Shown here one piece after another: positions 39,401 through 52,506 of a stretch of DNA of 64,000 bases. The stretch is taken from the NCBI GenBank assembly GCA_018873245.2, contig JAEMBT020000006.1:2483855-2547854 (forward strand), given 5' to 3'. Made by a program: the position numbers and the translations under genes. The notes below the pieces were generated by a model, which worked only from the letters and a program-made list of their open reading frames with translations, ran no database searches and was not told the DNA's origin. Within the stretch, counting starts at the first letter, position 1. Each line of letters starts with the position of its first letter. The stretch comes from Archegozetes longisetosus. Lineage: Eukaryota; Arthropoda; Arachnida; Sarcoptiformes; Trhypochthoniidae.

Positions 39401-42400
39401 ACATCATGATATATGAATCAAATTGACTATTGTTTGAAAAATTGTTGGAATTCGATGCAAAAATGTTTACACTGTTATACGGTATATACATTTAAATTCG
39501 CTTAAATAAAATCTGAAGTATGTTCTCACGTGTGAGCTAGTTGTAAAAGTTTTCAGAATGAATGCCTCAATTTTTTTGTCTTATAAATCATTCATAAAGA
39601 TCGATCACTTGCAAGAGTATTGTTCAGAAATCTAAGTAACTTTTCAGTCCCTGATATAAAAATTTAGAATCCCGGCTATAACTCATAATTAGGTCTTGTA
39701 TCAAAAGCAGAACATGACTAGCAGTAAACGTTTCGAATGTCACTCTTAAATGTCACAAAACAAAATATAAATTTTGTTTATCTAACTTATAATTGATGGA
39801 AATCGGGTCACAATTAACTGACTTATTCCTATTGTTTTGATTTGAGAGCAATAAATAACTTTTGAAGTAAAAATCAAATGAAAAGCTATACTGTTTTTAG
39901 TCAAACAGTTATAAAAGTTTTATTTAAGCTATACCAAATTTATGTTTGGAATACAGTTGAAAGTAAACTCTATTGGGACTAACTTTTAAATTGCATGCTC
40001 TCTAGGCTATCATTTTAAGCTATTTCTAGGCTTCAGTTTTGATTTGAGGAAAAAATTACTTAAACTAAAGCTATTTTTAATCTTTCAGACTGAAAGTTAA
40101 AACACTATTTCAGTATTTATTCAGTTAAATACCCAATAATTAGAATTTGTTTATCTGATGAACTCATAATTATTCTCTGACTTCTGAAAGTTGTATAAAT
40201 TTGAAAAAATAATTATAGAATTAAAGAACTTATTAAACCAATTATTTAATGCCTAATTATATTTGAAAAGAGAGTTTTTTGTGACACGTTATTAAACTTT
40301 TTCATATCTACCCTTATATGGTGTTTAATTATATATTTAGCGCAACAATTATTATGACGGAATTACACAATCCCTTCGGAAAAATATAAACAATAATTTT
40401 TATATTTATCAAAGTAGTACAGATACAAGATTTTTCAGAACTATCAGTAAAATGCTAAGATTAAAACTTTGTTGCCTGAGTACCTAACGAAAACTTATTG
40501 TCTAATAATTAGGCGCGCAACACATCTTATCTTTAGATTGTTATACTTTTCTACTCAAGCTCAATATCCAATAATTGCTTTATCAGGAATGAATGGAATA
40601 TAATAATTAGAAAATTTTCAAAAAAATAGCTTCAAAGATAAGTTTTGATTTGCGTTTAAACGCACGAAAGATTCCTAGACTATTATAGAATCAAAAGAGA
40701 AAATTTTTTTCTAACTCTCGATTTTTTGCTAAAAATCTTTCTTAGGATTGAATGATATAATTATTGATGTACAAGAACAGATACAATCGTTTTAAATGGT
40801 TTTTTCTATGAATCGGATTGTGGCATGACTGTAACAAAGTTATTTATAATCTCGATTAAACGTATCTTTTGTATATATTAGCTATAAAATAGAATAGTAA
40901 TGCAGTTGTGAAACCAAAATAGCCTCAAATTAAACCAAATTATATCATATCCGAATCAGATCTTAGATTTCTGTAATCTTGATCCATATATTAGTCAAAA
41001 TTAATAAACATTAGATTTGTTATACATCTGACATTCTCATAAATTAGTTTATTTTCGATAATCAGTGTCAGCCCTCGAGTGAGAAAGTCTTGAGCAGAGA
41101 TAACGAGAAAGTTATTCAGAACTCTTTTCGTATACAAAACTTATTAAGAATAAATAACTTATTAATCATTTTTTCTCTCACTATAAACCTGAAAATTTTC
41201 ACATTACATGATAGGATAGATTTTTTTTGAGCTGCTAATGACGCAAATGACCAGTTGTTAGCTCGCAGAAAGTTATGAAGTGTTGCAAAAGCGATAGTTT
41301 CTTATCTACAAAGAATTTTGTTTTTTCAAAATTTAATTTATTATAATTTGTTGTGTAATCCAAAACTAGTTATACATGAAATGCACGGGAAAAGAGGAAA
41401 TGGCAGACTTATGACACGTTACTAAATATTGTGTCATAAATAGAGTATTTCATTGTCTTAACGAATAGACATTTCTTGTACTAAAAGCTTCTTAGATCGA
41501 AAAGATATGCTTTGAAACATTCGGATATGAAGATGACCTTCTTTTTTGATGAATTATGTAAAGTCTGACTCGAACCTTATTGTCTTTAGAAGACATTGGG
41601 AATCAAATGTTGAAGTCTTAATAACAAACCTCTACGTAATCTCCTACTGTTAGGAACTTCTAGAATTCATTTGTATCAAGGAAACAATTATTGCTTCAAA
41701 GAGAAAAAAGTCCATCTTCTATCATTTTCTCTCTACATATCTGTTTGTAATGCCAGTCTCAGTAGAGAAATATTTTTAACTTATCTAAAATGAAGCTCAA
41801 AACAAACAATTCGTGATTTCTTTTCATAGCGTTAGTAATGGATTAACGCTTAAAGAGTACCAAAAGTTAAACACTTTTCGACTTTTTCATAACACTATAA
41901 TTCTATTATTCTTCACACAATAATAATAGAATTGCATCTGGATTTCATTCATTACTTATATTATGAGAAAAATTTGCATAAAGTAGTTTCAGGAATATAT
42001 TTCCTCATAGTTTAGTTTGATATAGGAAAAAAATGATTTGCATCAACAAAGTTATAATACTCTAACTCAAGCCAAGAAAACTTATCACAAGTAGAGAAAA
42101 AATTCTTGTGTTTCAATAAGACTTAATTCTTGAGCATTAAAAGTTTTAACATAATAGAAAAAGGATAGCGTGGGTCTAATCGAATTAGTACTTCTTGCAG
42201 AAGAATGACTTATGCTATCGAGAGTGGATAAACAAAGCTTAATTCAACTCTTAATTGAAGTTTGTCTAAAAATTTTCTGAAAATAATCCTTCATTCTTCA
42301 TCTTATCAATGAGTTAAGTAATTATAATTTTTTATGCTTTTAATATTATTGGGTATTCAGTTCAATTATTCTTAAATTACTTTAGGTTTTCAACTCTCAA

Positions 42401-45400
42401 GTCAATCTTTAAGAACAAGTTCAATGAATTTATATAATTCATATGCAATAAAGTTTATTTACGTCCATGCCAGCGAATTAAGCGATTGTTTTCATGATCG
42501 TAAATGTCAGTCAGTTTTAAACTGTTTTATTACTTACAAACTGTTGTCTCTATTCAACCTTAATTTGTTTCTAAACACATATTATCAAAACATTTGTTGA
42601 CTTCGTATATGTTTTTCCAATTAAAAAGGCCCTGAGCTATGGGTCATTAATTACTTATGTGACAAACAAATAGCATGAAAAGTATCAGAAAAAAATTTTA
42701 TAGAGGAGAGACGATACGACTATCGTGTTCACCTCTATGCTCAAGATCAAAATAGGCTATAATTTATCTATCATTACACGATAAATGTGAACAACTATTC
42801 ATAGACAGGTTATGCGAAGATTCTATGTTATTAAATATAAGTACACCCGATAGATATGGGTTAGGAGTTGCTAGTATACTAACCGTTGTAAAGTGTTTGC
42901 TCACATACTAGTTATTTGTGCCTTAAGAGTATCGCAAAATTTCAGTAAATTTATTGCTATGAATTTTGATTAAATTTAGCATCATTTTCATGGAGTGCAT
43001 AATTGGCTGATTAAAGGCTCGTTTGTTGGCATTCCTCTTAGAAAATTGGTTAAGAGTTATGCGGAAGAAACCTAATTATTAAGATATTATATCCAATTTT
43101 GAGGAGCATGTCTATAAAAGTTCAGTATTTTTAGACTTCTTAATTTATGGTCTGATGTCTTAACAAAAATAAAATAATTTGTGAAAATAAAGCTTTCAGT
43201 CCTATCCGTATCGCTGCTTCAATTGAATGATCAATTCTGAAGTCATGCTTTTGGCAGAAAATAATCCGAACAATAAGAGCCTTAATTATGTGACTGATTA
43301 TTATTTTCTTATATACCATACGTAATGTTATTCAAAAATCTTAATTGAAAGGATGAATGTTAAATGTAAGCGATCTTTTTCTTAATCCCCTCTTATATAT
43401 CTCTACTTAAATTACACTTTCGTGACTGAGATCTCCTTTCATTGAAGTGGTCAAGCATTTAAAGCCAACAATTTCCTCATTGAATACATAACTAGATATG
43501 AAGCTCTTTGTTTGTATTAGTTTTAATGCAAAGTCTAGTTTCACCTCAAGATCTCTTTTGATGTGTTATTTTGTTAGCCGTTAAATAGGACACGAAGAAA
43601 GGAAAATGTTTTAATAACTCTATTTTATTAATAATAATAAATTTTTATTGCACTGCATGTTCAGCACAAATAACATTGTGTTTTATTCACCAAACGGTTG
43701 CCTTTCAGATGAGACAAAATTTCTTTTCAACTCATTTATTAAGCCATTTATTAGGAAATTTCAAAAGAGAATTCAGAATAAATATTTCTTTAGGAGAAAA
43801 CGTGTCAATTCATTATTGAAATGTTTTTTTCTATCATTTTTCAACTTAATAGCTCTTAAAGAATTATTTATTTTTTTTATTTAAGATAAGTTTTGTAGCT
43901 TAAAAGTTATGCATCCTTCATGTGAATGAGTAAGCCTGAATCTAACCTAACTCTTATAGAAAATTTGTTGTTTGAATAAATTGTGGATATGAGAAATAAT
44001 AATTAATTGCGATAATCGTGTATTATTTTTAAATTGAAAGATAAATGTTTGTATGACGTCATCCTGGGATGAAAAAAGACTTAACACTAAACTAATGCGT
44101 GGTTTGTATTTAAGTGAATGGCATTTAAGTTATACATTCCTTTACAGTAGATTAAAAGCTTCGGAGGCATAGTTTTTGAACAACTTGTGGTACATAATCA
44201 TAATTTACAGCTTGATGAATGAGAGATGCTTTCTATTGTTAATTATTGCATGACTGAAAAGAGTGTTTGCAGCTCGAGTACAACTTATTTCTTATATGGC
44301 ATACAATTGCGACAATTTAAGGTGTGATGTGAAGAGTTGGTACTGTTCCGCTCACTAATGCATAGCATGAATGTCTCATAAACTTGTTATTTTGACCATG
44401 ACCTCACCGTCTTAGGTATCGTTATAAGATGAGCTTCTTTTGTAATTGGCTTAAAAATATTTGTGCACTTAATCTTAAACTTAATGCGAAATTTTCCACT
44501 CTTTTAAAAAAATATACAGCTTTGTCATTAAGGTTATTATTTGTATGGTTAGAGGTTGTGCAATGTTTGCCCAACATTTTTAGTAATTAATTGCTTTGTT
44601 CTAATTGGTTTAAGGGCTCTGGTGTTCAATTTTATTTATCGAGAATTTTCTCAAACATTTTGCTGAGCAAATCACTTGATAGCAAATTAGTTAATAGTTA
44701 GGAATGCTATACAAATCATCAATTTTCAACATTAAAGTGATATGAAGTTGAATTTTTGTAATAAAATCCAGACGATTTGAAGCCACGTTACTAAGGCATA
44801 AGTAGATTTTTGAAGGATCAAATTATTCATATAAACTTGGATGGTTTTCATAAAATGTTTCTGTGCTATGTATGTCTTTATTTTCATGATTCGCGATATT
44901 AAAAATAAAATGTATGCTGAAAATAAAAAAATTTTTGATAGAAAAATGATTTGTAACATGAAAAATACTGAACATGACATTTATAATGAAATTGTCATAT
45001 AGCCTCGAAAATATATTAACTTCGAGGGAAAGTGAAACATGAATAAAGTCGATCTATAAAAGGCAACATATTCTTATCGTTCACTTTACAACCATGCAAG
45101 AAAGCGGTGGATAATAAATTGTAAAACTTTTGCTAACTTTCATGGTAAACATCGAGCAAAGCCACAAAAATGGTTCAAAAGTCGAAAAACATTGCAAAAA
45201 AGTTGATTACCTGAAGTAGTAATTTTCCGAAACTGATTTAATCATGAAAATATCTGTGACATTCAATCATTTTTCTACTTATGAATCATAAAAATTGTAA
45301 AACATTAGCGCAAACACTGAAAAATCTATTTGGAGTTTAATTATGCGTCGCTTTATTTCCTCTTGAATTAAGGCCTAAATAGTATTTGGAGATATCTTAC

Positions 45401-46479
45401 GTATAAAGTTATATAAAACTAAACAATAATTGGTTGTCGTGCAGTTGTCCATCTCGTGCGCTCTTCCTTCCGTAGGAAAACAGCTCAACCAAAACCCATG
45501 ACACCACTAACTAGTAATGTGAGCAACAATTCTCTAACTCTGTGGCTAACATATAGTAATAATAAACAAAATTTTTAGTTTACTCGTTCCAATCATTGCA
45601 TTTAACATTAAAAAACTGAATGCATACACAAAATACTCCTTTTCATCCTTTCTATTATAGGACATATGTGCGTATTTGCTATAATATTGTGTTACGTTTC
45701 GAATCCTCTTTGTCGACAAATTTTCAGATAGCATGAAAGCAATGTCAAAATTGCATTTCACTATCGTTTTTAATTAATTTTTGTGCATTTCTCTGAATCG
45801 AATATTAATTACAGAATATTCAGTTTCATTTTTCTAGTGAAAGTCATTGATATGTTTTGTAGCGTTTCATCAAAAATAGTAATAAGTATACAATTTTTGA
45901 TATGAAAGTTATTAATGGTTTTTCTCGATAAGGATTTCTGAGACCACAAACTTTATGTTTCCCATACAAATAGTGCATGATTTTATCTCGTAGTGCATTA
46001 TATTCGCCATAAAGCACATTGAAAGTAACCTTTATTTTATTATTTTTATATTTTTCTAGTCTATATATAATATATTATATAACATAATATCTAAACTTTA
46101 AATGTAAAGTCTGTGCACACATTATGGCATGCGGTGAATGAACTCACGATTCATGTTAGCGTTAAGATTAGTATTCATGATGGCCTTTAATTTGAAAAAG
46201 TTCTTATTACATAATCCCATCCTATCCTATCCTAAAGTTTTCTCAAAACACTTTCAGTTCATACAATAAAAAACTGAATATTTTGTTTTACTAGTGCGTG
46301 AAGATTACATGTGGGACTTTCTCATAAGCCTTTTGTTTTTATTTGTTTTATTCAGGTTTTAAACGCTAGTTATGTCCGCCTAAGTGATTGGCTTCAAAAA
46401 GGATACGCACTCTTAAAAAATTTTGGTTCAAAACAATTTTTGCCATATTATTAATTAATCAAAAGGCTTCTGAAAGAAA
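33415..46479. other. Gene-poor interval
   Basis: About 13 kb of AT-rich DNA. A polyadenylation signal for ALP2 lies at its start. No exon, RNA gene or transposon is supported elsewhere. A cluster of short open pieces with plausible splice signals lies at 37129-37510 and is discussed as a finding. The stretch 46321-46355 is T-rich and ends in CAG, so a 5' UTR exon of the next gene may begin at 46356. Confidence 0.5.
33457..33462 (+). terminator. Polyadenylation signal AATAAA of ALP2
   Basis: A canonical hexamer 43 bases after the ALP2 stop codon, a normal distance for a short 3' UTR. Confidence 0.6.
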
Positions 46480-47400
46480 ATGAATCTTAAGTCACACTAT
46501 GAAGAGCCTCAACTGTTTCGGAAAGCAATGATATCTCATTTCAACGAGAAGTACGACACACCTAATTATTATCACACGCAAAGCCGTGTTCATCCTAACC
46601 ATCATTACAAACACGCAGCTCTCAGATCATCAAAATCATTGGGTAGCTTGAGTCCAACCAAATACGAACCCAACCTATTGGCCGAGCCCGAATTGTTGCA
46701 AATTGAAAACTTTTTCCGAGCCCTTAAATCCCACGTCTATGTCGGTCGATGTCTAGTTAATCTCTACTTTACCAAAACGGACCTAATCAACGGCGGCAGA
46801 AATTCAAAGCCTCGTATCCATGAATGGGAGTTATCACGAACTGGAATTCCAGTTATTATCTTCGATAAGGGAGACACTAAGGCTCGGGACAAAAGACAAT
46901 TACAGATATGTTTAGCCGAAAGAGGGACTGGTTTTGTCTTATGGAAAGACATAATCGATAACTTGAGCGACTATTCAGCACATCATCCCTGCTTTCATAC
47001 ACTTTACCTATCTTGTGATCACCGAAAAATGGCTGGGCTTAGCTTTGATTCAGAAACAGCTGCTCATGAGTTCCACCAACAGATCGAGACATTGACTTCC
47101 GATCCCCTCAATATAGCGCTTACGGGACCGAAAAAATCAAACAAAAAGATAAAGTTTCTTAAGAAACAGCTTTCCCTTAGTTCTAGTGCTTCTTCTAATT
47201 GTAAGTTACCTAAAAAGTGTGATATTTCGTCGCCGTGTCTTTTCCAACATGTCACTAATATCGAAGTCAGTGATTACGATAAGTTGTATTCGATGTCAAC
47301 TCTAGTGCCATATCAGCAGAATTTTCAGACTACTAACTCGATCACTGCAACTTCGACTAGTGCTTCGACCATATCATCAGAATCTAGTACTTCTGTTTAA
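46480..47400 (+). CDS. Single-exon protein with a PH/EVH1-like domain
   Basis: An intact 306-codon frame, clearly richer in GC than its surroundings and with balanced codon use, so a real gene. Residues 1-70 are polar (His/Tyr/Asn-rich, then a Ser-rich patch). Residues about 72-205 form one globular block with alternating strands: RCLVNLYFTK, then WELSRTGIPVIIFDKGD, RQLQICLAERGTGFVLWKD, HTLYLSCDHRKMAGLSF, and a C-terminal helix with a TAAHEFHQQIETL core. The pattern of seven strands plus a helix, with AGLSFDSE-x-AA-x-x-F near the end, resembles EVH1/WH1 and PH-fold domains, which bind proline-rich peptides or lipids. Residues 215-306 are Lys/Ser/Thr-rich and disordered. There is no signal peptide or membrane segment, so it is probably a cytoplasmic adaptor. 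I do not recognise a named orthologue. A 5' UTR intron ending at 46355 is likely. Confidence 0.85.
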   Translation: MNLKSHYEEPQLFRKAMISHFNEKYDTPNYYHTQSRVHPNHHYKHAALRSSKSLGSLSPTKYEPNLLAEPELLQIENFFRALKSHVYVGRCLVNLYFTKTDLINGGRNSKPRIHEWELSRTGIPVIIFDKGDTKARDKRQLQICLAERGTGFVLWKDIIDNLSDYSAHHPCFHTLYLSCDHRKMAGLSFDSETAAHEFHQQIETLTSDPLNIALTGPKKSNKKIKFLKKQLSLSSSASSNCKLPKKCDISSPCLFQHVTNIEVSDYDKLYSMSTLVPYQQNFQTTNSITATSTSASTISSESSTSV

Positions 47401-48539
47401 GAATATTTAGAGATAAAAACTTGTTTTCTGTTTGATGCGGAATATGTTTTAATCTCTTACTTGAAATTGAAGTCAAACGCAGTGGAGAAAAGTCTGGTTG
47501 CTATGAGTTTTAAGTGTGCTTTTCGCATATTATGTCAATCAAAAATCAATTTATAACATGTTGAATGTGTAAGAAAAGCGTAACACAGATATTAACTTAT
47601 GTGAAGTCTCAGTAGCTGGGCTTTTCTCACTGCTGTAAACTATTATTCACATCGCATACATTTATACAAACTTATTATTAAGTGGTTAAAATTCATAAAC
47701 TTTTCTATTATGTGCCAATATTTTATTCAATTATATTCCATATAAAAATCGAAATGTTTATAATTTTCAGAAAATTAACTTCAAGTCTATAATCATTGAT
47801 GTTTTTTATTAATACTTTACATACTATTGTCAGATCATACTTTTATTTCAATGTAAAATATAGTTTTAAATGATTTCCGTAATAATAAAATATGAAAATT
47901 TTCAATGACTTTTCAGAAATAATTATCGATATAGTCTTGAAAATTGATATCATGATCAATAAAATATAATAATATGTTACAATCTCAAGTTTCATCGCTC
48001 ATGAAAATTTCTAACAGCAAAGAATCCCTGGATTTAACTGCTAATTATCCATTCAAAGCGTAACTAGCCTTGAATTTTGATGTATTAATATTAATACCTT
48101 TCTTTCCAGCTCGATATGAAAAAAGTTTTAAGAGTATAATTAATATTTACATAGTTCTCGATTTGTTATGAACTAATTTACGTATTTCACACAGACTGGT
48201 AAACAAATGATTGGGTAAATAGTGAACAAAAAATGCTAAACTCTTTTCAGATAGAGTAGGCATAAATCCTCTTCAAGTATGAAAAAAGACATATCAAGAG
48301 AAAGAATTAATTCGAGGCAATTATGTTCACACGTGTGGGACTCGACAGTTGTTCTCATAATTTATTTCGATATAAAATATGTGATAATAGGTACATAATT
48401 AAATAGTTAAATAATACTAAACCGTTACACAATTTGGATACAAAAAAACAACTTTTCGAGTTAGTAAAGTTATAACAAACTAGAAAAAAGTAGTGAATAA
48501 CTAGTTCTTATGCATTATAACTAATAATGAGTTAATGAA
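47401..48539. other. Intergenic region between the PH-like and LRR genes
   Basis: AT-rich, no open frame of note. It would contain the 3' UTR of the upstream gene (candidate AATAAA near 47885) and the promoter of the LRR gene. Confidence 0.5.
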
Positions 48540-50831
48540 ATGCGCCGTCCCATAAATTTAATTTCCAGAATGAGTCAATCTGTAGTCATATTAAGCTTAG
48601 TTTTAATGTTTAGCGTTCAGACATTACAACAATGTCCTGATTCTTGTGAATGCGGTCCTGATGATCAAGGTATGTTTACAACCTCTAACTTTTTTCTCTA
48701 TAATTATTTTTTATGTTTAAAAAGTCGTGCTACAAATTTAATTGTTGGGAAAATAAAATTTCAAGGTGTGGTTTCTCTACAACTTATTTTTTATTTTCAT
48801 TATCATTGTGGATAATAAAAGTTTTAGTTTAGTTTTCATGAGGAATCTTAACTTTGAAGCAGTCCCGTAACCTCCAATTAATCGTTGATGGCAATCAAAT
48901 TTCTGAATTCTACTGAAACTAAGTTAAATTCAGTTTCAAAGTCAAAATAATTTTTCGAAGATATTTTAAAACAGAATTTTCAGATTCGTTGTTGCAAGTC
49001 AAGCTCTTTTGTAATAATTAATAATTTAGCTAGAGTGCGTGATAGCGTTTTCTAGATATCAGTTGGTTTTAAACTAATTCAAATGTTAGCATAACCTGCA
49101 ACAAAGCTACTAGGAGGTCTAAATACTTGAAAAACAGATAGCTTGATTAAGTAGATTAACGGTAATTTGAATCGCAAATTAACAATAATTGTGTCGACCT
49201 ATTATCCATTGGGAAAATTGGTAAGAGTAGATTACGCGGTAGGTATTTAGATGAATTTTTTAGTTTGAAATTAATTTTTGATAATTCAGAGTGTTTGGAA
49301 TCTTTCAATCAGAAATCGAAATATTAAAATATTTTTTAACTTATGCTTTAAACTCAAACTCTAGTAGAACCTCTCAATGCTACCGCTGGTTACGGCTCTG
49401 CCTTGGAGAGGGAAATTTTCCCTTAACTATTTGAAAATGTCATGTTTGAACTTGAATTTAAAATGTAAAAATCTTTGAGACGTGATGCCACTACATTTCA
49501 AACACTTTACGAATAAACAAATGTTTAATGATAATTATTGCAATATAAAAACTAATAGTTCTTGATTTTTAATTACAAAAGCGGACACCAAGGTTCTAAA
49601 AGTTAATTGAGATGATGTCTCGATAATTTGAACAGCTTCCCAAAGCACAGGATAGTAAAGACGTTTCTATATATAAAAAATGCATTTCAACTGAAGAAAA
49701 GTCAGACAAGACTCGATTTGAAAATCATTTAGAAGTAAAACGGGTTTCTTGTTAGAGTTGATAACTTTTAAGCAACTGATACTTTGATGAGTAAAAACCT
49801 TCAGAAACACTTAAGCTATTCATAGATTATATATATATTATTCGAATAGGTTTTTTGAAAAATTTTTACAGCATTGATTTCAATTTTTTGAACAGGGACT
49901 AAATGCTATTGCTCTCACGATGGGGAAAAATATACGATCTCTTTATTAAAAAAGTTCCAATCAATAGACACATTAAGGCTGAAAAACTTTGTAAAAGTAG
50001 TTGACAAAAATGTATTGCTAGAAGTTCCTACAGGTCACCTAATAATAAGTGATTCAGATATTAACACAATGTCAATCGTATTGAATGGCAACAAGAATAT
50101 TAATCGTTTGACACTAATTAATATAATGGGAATAACGGAGGCCTGGGACTGGGGTAAAATGCTTGATCAATTGATTCAAGTGAAAGATTTTCGGGTAGAA
50201 AACAGTTCATTAAATAGCCTAAGTATAATTAAGGACCAATTAAAAGCCAAAGACATGCTATCGATTTCATTAATTAACTGTGGAATCACGTCGATCAATA
50301 GCAATGTAATTAATAAATGGTCTAATTTAAAAATGATATCATTGGCTCACAATAAGATATCAGATTTGAATAGAAATTGGTTTCCTTTGCAATTGGATAG
50401 TCTCTGGTCTCTAGATTTAAGCTATAATAGTATTTCTAATATTCCTAAAGACTTTTTTGATGGCATGACAGCTTTGAAAAAGTTAAGACTAGATAATAAT
50501 TCGTTTCACACACTATGCGATCAGTGGTTTGATCCGATTTGGACTAATTTGCATGAATTGTGGATTGATCGTAAGTCATATCCAAGACTGAGTCAAAAAT
50601 CATTTATTTGAAGTAAATGAGAAAATAATTTTCATTTTGACAGAAAATATAATTAACTGCACTATTGATTTGATTTGGATCACAAATGTGTCGTATGCTC
50701 CAATTTTCTTTAACGATGGAGTTTGTTATAGCAATATTTTGAAAAAGATGCGACACTTTCATACCTTAAGAATTGGCGACGAAGAACTAACAAGTATCGG
50801 TGATCCGCAAAATTTCGTTTGTAATCCTTAG
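48540..50831 (+). CDS. Secreted leucine-rich-repeat protein, three exons
   Basis: Exons 48540-48669, 49896-50570 and 50644-50831, GT-AG introns both phase 1, total 330 residues. Exon 1 gives a signal peptide (core VVILSLVLMFSV; the second Met at residue 11 may be the real start) and then CPDSCEC. Exon 2 continues with KCYC, completing an LRRNT-like cysteine cap, followed by leucine-rich repeats. The clearest lie at residues about 170-260, with LKMISLAHNKI, LWSLDLSYNSI and LKKLRLDNNSF, each fitting LxxLxLxxNxI. The exon 2 donor is a strong GTAAGT. Exon 3 gives INCTIDLIWI and three more cysteines, resembling an LRRCT cap that lacks one cysteine of the usual CxC pair. There is no C-terminal membrane segment, so the product is probably secreted. 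Partner unknown. The in-frame extension past 50570 to a stop at 50611 is intron read-through. Confidence 0.85.
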
Positions 50832-52506
50832 AGAAGATTCGATTTTATTCAAGTTACAAGATCTCCTATGAATGATAATTTTGTCTATTGAAAAATATTT
50901 ATATCTAGTCTTGTCTCATAATCATATCATGTTATAATTTATTATAAGTAAAAATTGTGTCTATTTTCAAGTGTTTGTCACTGTGTTCAAAAGTAGTTTG
51001 AGTCGAAATCCTATCTATTGATTACTCGATTGTTCAATAGGAGTCATAATGAATTTGATTTGTACAAATACTGAAGAATAGGACAATAATGAATAGTGTA
51101 TAATCAATACACTATTCTCTTATTTTCTGGCATTAACTTTGAGCCTACAGAAAAACTTCTGAACAAAATAAGCCTTCAATTTTAGTCAATTCATTACCTA
51201 AAGGTCATAAGTCAAGTTAGATCTGCTAGAAATTGGTGCCTCTCAGGCGTGTGTTGGTGGCCACTCGGTCGGTGATTTCCTTCCCATTATACGCTAACTG
51301 CTTACAAATCATGTTTAATGACGTTTTTCCTTAAGTTTAAAATTTAAGTATTGAATACAATCAGTATAAACGATGGCAGAGCATGAACAATAACTTTGCG
51401 AAAAAATTCTAATAAAGTTTACGATTATTTGCAAGACTTGTTACGAGATTTTCAGTGAAAGCATACAATTGAAGGCTTTTTCACTTTCAAATCAATGCTT
51501 GAAATGCTTACCATAAAGAGGATTATCAAAAATCTAATGCTTTCTTGAGAATTAAATTCATGGAAAGCTAAGGTCAACAGACCTGTTGAGTCATACGGAT
51601 CGTAAGTTAAAGCTTCTTTTTTGGTCTCCACCCGCAAACCTGATTCTTCTGATCCGTTTTGTTGGACATGTTTTTGATGCCTATCAGTGGATATCGTGGG
51701 AAAAAGTTCTAATCTCTTGAAATATGAGTAATACTTATCAATACTTTTAAAAACTTTGAATATTTATCTAAAAATTCAAGTTTTTATAAACAATTTTTTA
51801 TTTTTATTATTTGAAATAATGATCAGATAAAATTTGTTTAATTTGAGAAGTTTATGAACTTTTCTTAATTTTAAGGCTTTGTCGAGTGTTTTATTGCTGA
51901 AACATCACTTTTCTAAACATTGATCTTTTCAGCACTTTTAATCAACTTTAAGATTCATAACTCTTTTTTAAGGAACTTTTAGTCCATAAAAATGTAAAAT
52001 TAATAGATATATATCCATGAAGAAAGTTTTATTTAAGGATCGGTCTTTTGCAGTATTCGTGTTTTTTTGTCAAAAAAGTTGTTTTCAACTTTCAGAAACT
52101 TTGAACCTAGTTTGAAAACTGTACAAAAGAAAAATGATAATAGCTTAGAAAATTTATACCTTAGAATGCAGTCTGTTTTTGGTTCTTTGCTATATATATA
52201 AATATTTAGAAAAAGAAGTAAACATAACCAAAAACATTTGTGTTTATGATTAATTTTTCCTAATGTCAAACTTAAAGTGACATAAATTTACAGTAATCTA
52301 AAAATTGTTAAAAGAAAGATATAGCACTTAAAACCTGTACGCATAATTGTCTGAACAAACTGCTATTGGAATAGCAAGACAGTTCCCTCTATGAACAAAA
52401 TACAGTAAAACATACCTATATATCAAAACAAAATATACACATGTCTTATGGCTGTCAACAAATAAATAAAAATCAACCAAAAGTGTAAATAATAACCACA
52501 ATTATT
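50832..52506. other. Intergenic region between the LRR gene and ITFG2
   Basis: About 1.7 kb, AT-rich. A short GC-richer patch lies at about 51230-51290. No coding frame, RNA gene or transposon end is recognised. Confidence 0.45.

Noticed and set aside
43648-43884. 78-codon plus-strand frame
   Set aside because: Composition matches AT-rich non-coding DNA (Phe/Lys/Asn/Ile), with no homology or splice context.
46764-47255. Two minus-strand frames of 62-63 codons
   Set aside because: Antisense shadows of the PH/EVH1-like gene.
50015-50611. 198-codon frame as a separate gene
   Set aside because: It begins at TTG and is the middle of the LRR exon 49896-50570. Its last residues are intron read-through past a strong GTAAGT donor.
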